The translations under genes and the position numbers were made by a program. A model generated the notes under the pieces. The model was not told where the DNA came from and ran no database searches. It worked only from the letters and a program-made list of their open reading frames with translations. From NCBI GenBank assembly GCA_934365945.1, contig CAKRNE010000016.1, positions 1 to 56,775 on the forward strand: a stretch of DNA of 56,775 nt, given 5' to 3'. Shown here piece by piece: positions 52,643 to 56,775 of the stretch; the stretch's first letter is position 1, and each line of letters begins with the position of its first letter. The stretch is from an uncultured Agathobacter sp. (GTDB taxonomy: Bacteria; Bacillota; Clostridia; Lachnospirales; Lachnospiraceae).

Positions 52643-52787
52643 CATCTTCATATACATAATTATTTGATAATTTTGGTAAAACCACGTATTATATACTTAT
52701 ACAAAAATCAGTTAATGTTCACACCTGAGAGTGAGCGGCTACACAAAAATTTAACATATGATAAACAGAAGAATGAGGTATGGAATA

Positions 52788-53288
52788 ATGAAAGACAATT
52801 TTGAATTTAGAAGTATAAACCCTGACGAGGTCGAACAGGCAATAGCAATTGAGCAGATATGCTTTCCACCAAATGAAGCCTGCTCTCCCAAGGCGATGAC
52901 AGAGAGAATTGCAAAGGTACCACAGCTGTTTCTCGTGGCAGTTGACAAATCAACCGGTAAGCTGGCAGGCTTTTTAAATGGTGTGGCAACAGACGAGGAA
53001 AAGTTCAGGGATGAGTTCTTCACAGACATAGATTTATGCGATGAAAACGGTAAAAATGTGATGCTTCTGGGCCTTGACGTGCTGCCGGAGTATCGTGGAC
53101 AGGGACTTGCCAGAGAGCTCGTGCACCGCTACAGTCAGCGTGAAAAGGCTAACGGACGAAAAAAGCTGTTTCTGACATGCTTAGAGCAGAAGGTAGAGAT
53201 GTATAAGAAGTTTGGATTGCAGGATCTGGGAATTGCTGACTCTACCTGGGGCGGAGAAGAGTGGCATGAGATGGTGCTAAAGGGATGA
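52788..53288 (+). CDS. GNAT-family N-acetyltransferase
   Basis: A 166-residue acetyltransferase starting MKDNFEFRSINPDEVEQAIAIEQ. The acetyl-CoA motif A reads LGLDVLPEYRGQGLARELV, with the R/QxxGxG/A pyrophosphate loop as YRGQGLA. The N-terminal strand-helix has the EQICFPPNEACS pattern of serotonin N-acetyltransferase-like GNATs. Acceptor unknown. The start at 52788 follows GAGG with a 9-base spacing; 52758 is an alternative. It ends 10 bases before the 107-residue protein gene, so the three genes to the right end may form one operon. Confidence 0.87.
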   Translation: MKDNFEFRSINPDEVEQAIAIEQICFPPNEACSPKAMTERIAKVPQLFLVAVDKSTGKLAGFLNGVATDEEKFRDEFFTDIDLCDENGKNVMLLGLDVLPEYRGQGLARELVHRYSQREKANGRKKLFLTCLEQKVEMYKKFGLQDLGIADSTWGGEEWHEMVLKG

Positions 53289-53298
53289 ATGTGATAAT

Positions 53299-53622
53299 AT
53301 GGAAAATAAAGTATCAGATAACGTTATAGAAAAAAACTATAGGGAGTGCCTTAAATTCAATGAAATCAATGAAAGTGGGGCCTGCGATTTTGACATGGCA
53401 ACAGCAAAGGCTGCCCTTGAAAATCTGTATGAGCTATACAAAAAGGGCATATCAACAGGTCGTTTCACAAAGGATAAGGACTATGTAGTAAGGTGTGCTG
53501 ACCTGGTAACATTGGCGGAGGAGAACAAAGACAGCCTGTTTTATGATGCATGGCGCATATGGTTTAGATACTTTGTGTCGATGGGCTATGCAGGATGGAA
53601 TGAGCTGTGGGAGGCAGTATGA
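53299..53622 (+). CDS. Hypothetical 107-residue acidic helical protein
   Basis: A 107-residue soluble protein, mostly helical by eye, rich in Glu/Asp, with a C-terminal aromatic segment (YDAWRIWFRYFVSMGYAGWNELWEAV, core FRYFVSMGYAGW). I recognise no family. Its stop overlaps the start of the helicase-nuclease gene as ATGA, so the two are translationally coupled and expected in equal amounts. It could be a partner, regulator or antitoxin-like protein for the helicase. A weak site (GTGATAAT) precedes the ATG. Confidence 0.75.
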   Translation: MENKVSDNVIEKNYRECLKFNEINESGACDFDMATAKAALENLYELYKKGISTGRFTKDKDYVVRCADLVTLAEENKDSLFYDAWRIWFRYFVSMGYAGWNELWEAV

Positions 53623-56600
53623 ACCAAATTTGCAGGGATATTTTCAGAGCCATACATGAGGGAAAATGGTTGAAAATAGAATATCGAAACAAGGCAGAGC
53701 AGGTGACAAAATATTGGATAGGGATAAGAGACATTGATCCGAGAAGCCGAACTATGAAGGTTGATGGACTTCATCTGGGACAGCTTACGATTGGAGAATA
53801 TGACAGGATATTTATCGATTCAATATTGTCTACTGAGATAATAGAGGGGACATACTGCCCTGAAAATAGGTTACTTGTTGAAGATATTGAGATGCATCCA
53901 GAGCGTTACAAAAATATATTTGACAGCTCAGCAAATTTAAAAATACTAAATTATCTTGAGATATGTAATAAGCTTGATACGACTCCGTATATCTCAGATT
54001 ACGACTTGATTCATTACATTGACAGAGAGCGGATTAACTGTGGTATGTATCAGCTTACAGACCAGCAGTTCAGGGAAGTGGTTGCTCAATTTCAGTATTT
54101 TTCATCGCGGGAAAAAAGAAAAAGCGGATCATTAAAAGTTAAGAGGCTGGCAATAAATGTCCTGAGTATAAACACTAATAAAGGACTCTATGTTCTTGCA
54201 TATAGAAATCTAAATCTTGATGTAAAAAATCATATTTTTAAACCGGATGAGGAGATTACGGTGTGTACGCAGTTTTCTATAGACGGAAAACAGGAAAATG
54301 CAAGGAAATTTCTAGATGCCGATGAATATGAGCTTTTAGAGGATTTTGAGAAAAATCTGGAAAAAATAAAGGATGCAATAACAGAGCATGGTGGCAACAA
54401 ATCCATAGTAGATGATATGCCGTATGTTATTGGACTTGGCATGGACGTGGTTCTCAATTTGCACGAAGAATATAAGGCAATTATGGATATGTTTGAGGCT
54501 GATAATGTGACATATCCAATAAAGGCTTTTTTTGGAGAGCTTCTTGAGAGACCAAGAAGGACGAAGGCATATCCGATTGCACTGATTAATAAAAATATAA
54601 ATCTGGATCAGCTGCTTGCAATAAACAATGCTATGAAATATCCTCTTGCATATATTCAGGGACCACCAGGTACTGGCAAAACAAATACTATAATAAATAC
54701 GATAGTAACAGCATTTTTTAACAATGTCACAGTGCTGTTTGCATCATATAATAATGTCCCAATAGATAATGTTTTTGAAAAACTCTCATCCATGAAGTAT
54801 CGTGGGAAGACAATCCCTTTTCCAGTGCTTCGCCTGGGAAATACAGAAAAAGTAATGGAGGCAATAAAATATATTAATGGGCTGCGTACACAGGTGCAGT
54901 CGTTGCAGATTTTTGCTTCTACACTTGATAAGCGGAAGGATGATCGTATAGACAGGGCAAAGCGTTTGTCTGCGCGTCTAAAGGAATATGAGGAAATTCT
55001 GGATTTAAAGGAGAGAAAAGAGACACTTACACACCTGATGAAATATCAGGAGCATATGAAAAATACTATGAAACTTTTGCCTTTTCAGACAGACCTGCAA
55101 GGCTATCAGATGCAAAAGCTTGATAAAAGGATAGCTGCTATCGGTGAGATATCTGATGCTGATGCAATGCAGCTTCTGGATAGAAACGAGGATGAATTTT
55201 ATCAGTATCTGTTTTACACATCTGCACGCTATATAAAGGCGCTCGAGGAACCTAAATTCCAAGAGCTTAGACAGATATTGGATTCTGATGAGACACCAGA
55301 GAAGCTGGTGAATGAGTTTAACAAATATATGAGCAAGTCTGAAAATGTAAGAAAGCTTCAGCGAGTTTTTCCTATAATCATAACGACATGCATTTCTGCG
55401 CACAAAATAGGTGAGCCTGAGCCTTTATTTGATATGACAATTATGGATGAGGCAAGTCAGTGTAATGTGGCAATCTCACTGGTGCCTATAATCAGAGGAG
55501 AAAAACTGATGCTGGTGGGAGATCCGCAACAGCTAAATCCGGTTATTCTGCTTGGAGAACTGACAAACAAAAAGCTTCGTCGCAGGTATCATGTATCGGA
55601 TGAGTATGATTACAGAGAAAATTCAATCTATAAAACGTATCTTGCCTGTGATGCAGTAAGTGATGAGGTGCTTCTGAGAAATCACTACAGATGCAATAAA
55701 GAAATAATAGGTTTTAACAATAAAAAATACTATAACTCAAAGCTCAAGATACAGTCAAAGAGTAAGGAACCTGAACCGCTTGTCTATATGGATGTGAAAA
55801 GCGATAACACACAGATAAAAAATACTTCGCCGGCTGAGGTTGAGGAAGTGGTGGAATATGCGCTTTTAAATAAAGATAAAAGCATTGCTGTTATTACGCC
55901 GTTTGTCAATCAAAAGCAATTGATTGAAAATGCAATAAAGCAGAATAAGCTGAGCAATCTTGTCTGTGGAACGGTTCATGCATTTCAGGGCGATGAGAAG
56001 GATGTAGTACTGTTTTCTACAGCAATCTCTGAAAGGACAAGTTCAGGTACATATAACTGGCTTAAAAATAATAAGGAACTCATAAATGTTGCGACATCCA
56101 GAGCAAAGGAGAAGCTGGTACTCCTCACAAACGGAAAAGAACTGGAAAGACTGCATGCGGGACAAACTGATGATGATTTGTACGAGCTGGCGCAGTATAT
56201 AAGGACAAATGGCCACTCAAAAATCACTGAAAAGCATATAAGCTCACGAGCACTGGGAATACAGCCGTTCTCGACAGCTACAGAAAATGCTTTTCTTGAA
56301 AATCTTACTCATGCTCTTGAAAATATCTGGCTTTCGCAGAGCAAATATGTAATACACAAGGAGGTTGCTATATCACAGGTGTTCAGGGACAACATAACTT
56401 ATGATGATTTGTTTTACATGGGGCGTTTCGATTTTGTTGTATACGAAAAACAAGGCAGAAGCGAATTGCCAATACTTGCCATAGAATTGGATGGTAAAGA
56501 ACACTTCGAGGATGCCGTGGTGAAAGAGCGGGACAGAAAGAAAAATGCGATATGTAAGGCACACAACATGGAAATTATTCGGGTGGAAAACTCATATGCG

Positions 56601-56657
56601 AGAAGATATAATCATATCAAAGGAATATTGATGGATTATTTTTCAAGGGTACATTGA
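53619..56657 (+). CDS. SF1 (Upf1-like) helicase with N-terminal WYL-like domain and C-terminal nuclease domain
   Basis: The start at 53619 (MNQICRDIF) overlaps the upstream stop and follows GGGAGG; 53607 would add 4 residues. The 1012-residue product has an N-terminal WYL-like region (about 1-75, IHEGKWLKIEYRNK, SRTMKVDGLHLG). A split SF1 helicase follows: Walker A GPPGTGKT from Gly348, a coiled-coil insertion at about 430-530, DEAS from Asp610, LVGDPQQLNP, GTVHAFQGDEKDVV and VATSRAKEKLVLL. A DUF2726-like PD-(D/E)XK domain closes the protein with GRFDFVV and IELDGKEHF (Glu956, Asp958). The combination is like those in anti-phage or DNA-repair systems, but I cannot assign it to a named system. 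Confidence 0.88.
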   Translation: MNQICRDIFRAIHEGKWLKIEYRNKAEQVTKYWIGIRDIDPRSRTMKVDGLHLGQLTIGEYDRIFIDSILSTEIIEGTYCPENRLLVEDIEMHPERYKNIFDSSANLKILNYLEICNKLDTTPYISDYDLIHYIDRERINCGMYQLTDQQFREVVAQFQYFSSREKRKSGSLKVKRLAINVLSINTNKGLYVLAYRNLNLDVKNHIFKPDEEITVCTQFSIDGKQENARKFLDADEYELLEDFEKNLEKIKDAITEHGGNKSIVDDMPYVIGLGMDVVLNLHEEYKAIMDMFEADNVTYPIKAFFGELLERPRRTKAYPIALINKNINLDQLLAINNAMKYPLAYIQGPPGTGKTNTIINTIVTAFFNNVTVLFASYNNVPIDNVFEKLSSMKYRGKTIPFPVLRLGNTEKVMEAIKYINGLRTQVQSLQIFASTLDKRKDDRIDRAKRLSARLKEYEEILDLKERKETLTHLMKYQEHMKNTMKLLPFQTDLQGYQMQKLDKRIAAIGEISDADAMQLLDRNEDEFYQYLFYTSARYIKALEEPKFQELRQILDSDETPEKLVNEFNKYMSKSENVRKLQRVFPIIITTCISAHKIGEPEPLFDMTIMDEASQCNVAISLVPIIRGEKLMLVGDPQQLNPVILLGELTNKKLRRRYHVSDEYDYRENSIYKTYLACDAVSDEVLLRNHYRCNKEIIGFNNKKYYNSKLKIQSKSKEPEPLVYMDVKSDNTQIKNTSPAEVEEVVEYALLNKDKSIAVITPFVNQKQLIENAIKQNKLSNLVCGTVHAFQGDEKDVVLFSTAISERTSSGTYNWLKNNKELINVATSRAKEKLVLLTNGKELERLHAGQTDDDLYELAQYIRTNGHSKITEKHISSRALGIQPFSTATENAFLENLTHALENIWLSQSKYVIHKEVAISQVFRDNITYDDLFYMGRFDFVVYEKQGRSELPILAIELDGKEHFEDAVVKERDRKKNAICKAHNMEIIRVENSYARRYNHIKGILMDYFSRVH

Positions 56658-56660
56658 TAA

Positions 56661-56696
56661 GCAGATAAGGCAGATAAGGCAGATAAGGCAGATAAG
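56661..56696. repeat. Four perfect copies of a 9-base repeat
   Basis: GCAGATAAG repeated four times in tandem directly after the stop codon of the helicase gene. The remaining 56697-56775 shows nothing I can support. Confidence 0.95.
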
Positions 56697-56775
56697 GACC
56701 TGAATTGTAATCCAAAATTCCATACCCGCTATCTTGGATAAGTGTAAAAGTTAATAGCTATCAGTGTAAAAGAAA

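Overview
The window looks like chromosomal DNA from a low-GC, anaerobic, motile gut Firmicute of the Lachnospiraceae (Agathobacter/Eubacterium rectale or Roseburia type). This is an inference from gene content: three chemoreceptors, CIRCE-controlled Hsp20, minCDE, a folT gene behind a tetrahydrofolate riboswitch, oleate hydratase, two cytidylate-kinase-like proteins, and AGGAGG-type ribosome sites throughout. I see no rRNA, tRNA, CRISPR array, transposase or prophage.

Layout. 1-4.1 kb holds a frameshifted gene end, then VOC, macrodomain, peptide-deformylase-like, DegV and Hsp20 genes. 4.1-10.3 kb carries a chemoreceptor co-transcribed with a BMP-type lipoprotein, remnants of a toxin-antitoxin pair and of an XRE regulator, a HAD phosphatase and a second chemoreceptor. 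10.3-13.5 kb has a DUF134-NifX fusion and oleate hydratase with a short TetR regulator. 13.6-18.6 kb is an AT-rich two-gene island, a single-module NRPS plus a MATE exporter, followed by a cloverleaf-like inverted-repeat element. 18.7-21.1 kb is a PspA/SPFH/membrane-protein stress operon on the minus strand. 21.2-24.0 kb is minCDE followed by the riboswitch and folT.

24.4-30.2 kb is an amino-group utilisation region: class III aminotransferase, cytidylate-kinase-like protein, APC permease, iron alcohol dehydrogenase and XRE-cupin regulator. 30.3-42.5 kb is the most coherent module. A LysR gene precedes a long co-directional series: MATE exporter, D-2-hydroxyacid dehydrogenase, HisC-like aminotransferase, a second cytidylate-kinase-like protein, a full Opp-type peptide ABC transporter and an M19 dipeptidase. 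Read together it suggests peptide import, hydrolysis, transamination, reduction to a 2-hydroxyacid, and export.

42.6-56.8 kb is mixed: an HTH-AAA-PD-(D/E)XK protein, an ABC exporter with a TetR regulator, a degenerate repeat block ahead of a MacB/FtsX-type ABC system, a third chemoreceptor, a GNAT acetyltransferase, and a coupled pair (107-residue protein plus WYL-like/SF1 helicase/nuclease) that could be an uncharacterised defence or DNA-processing module. Base composition varies: 13.6-18.6 kb and 30.3-42.5 kb are visibly AT-richer than the min, aminotransferase and FtsX regions, which suggests separate acquisition. Functions are family-level readings from motifs; no database search was possible.
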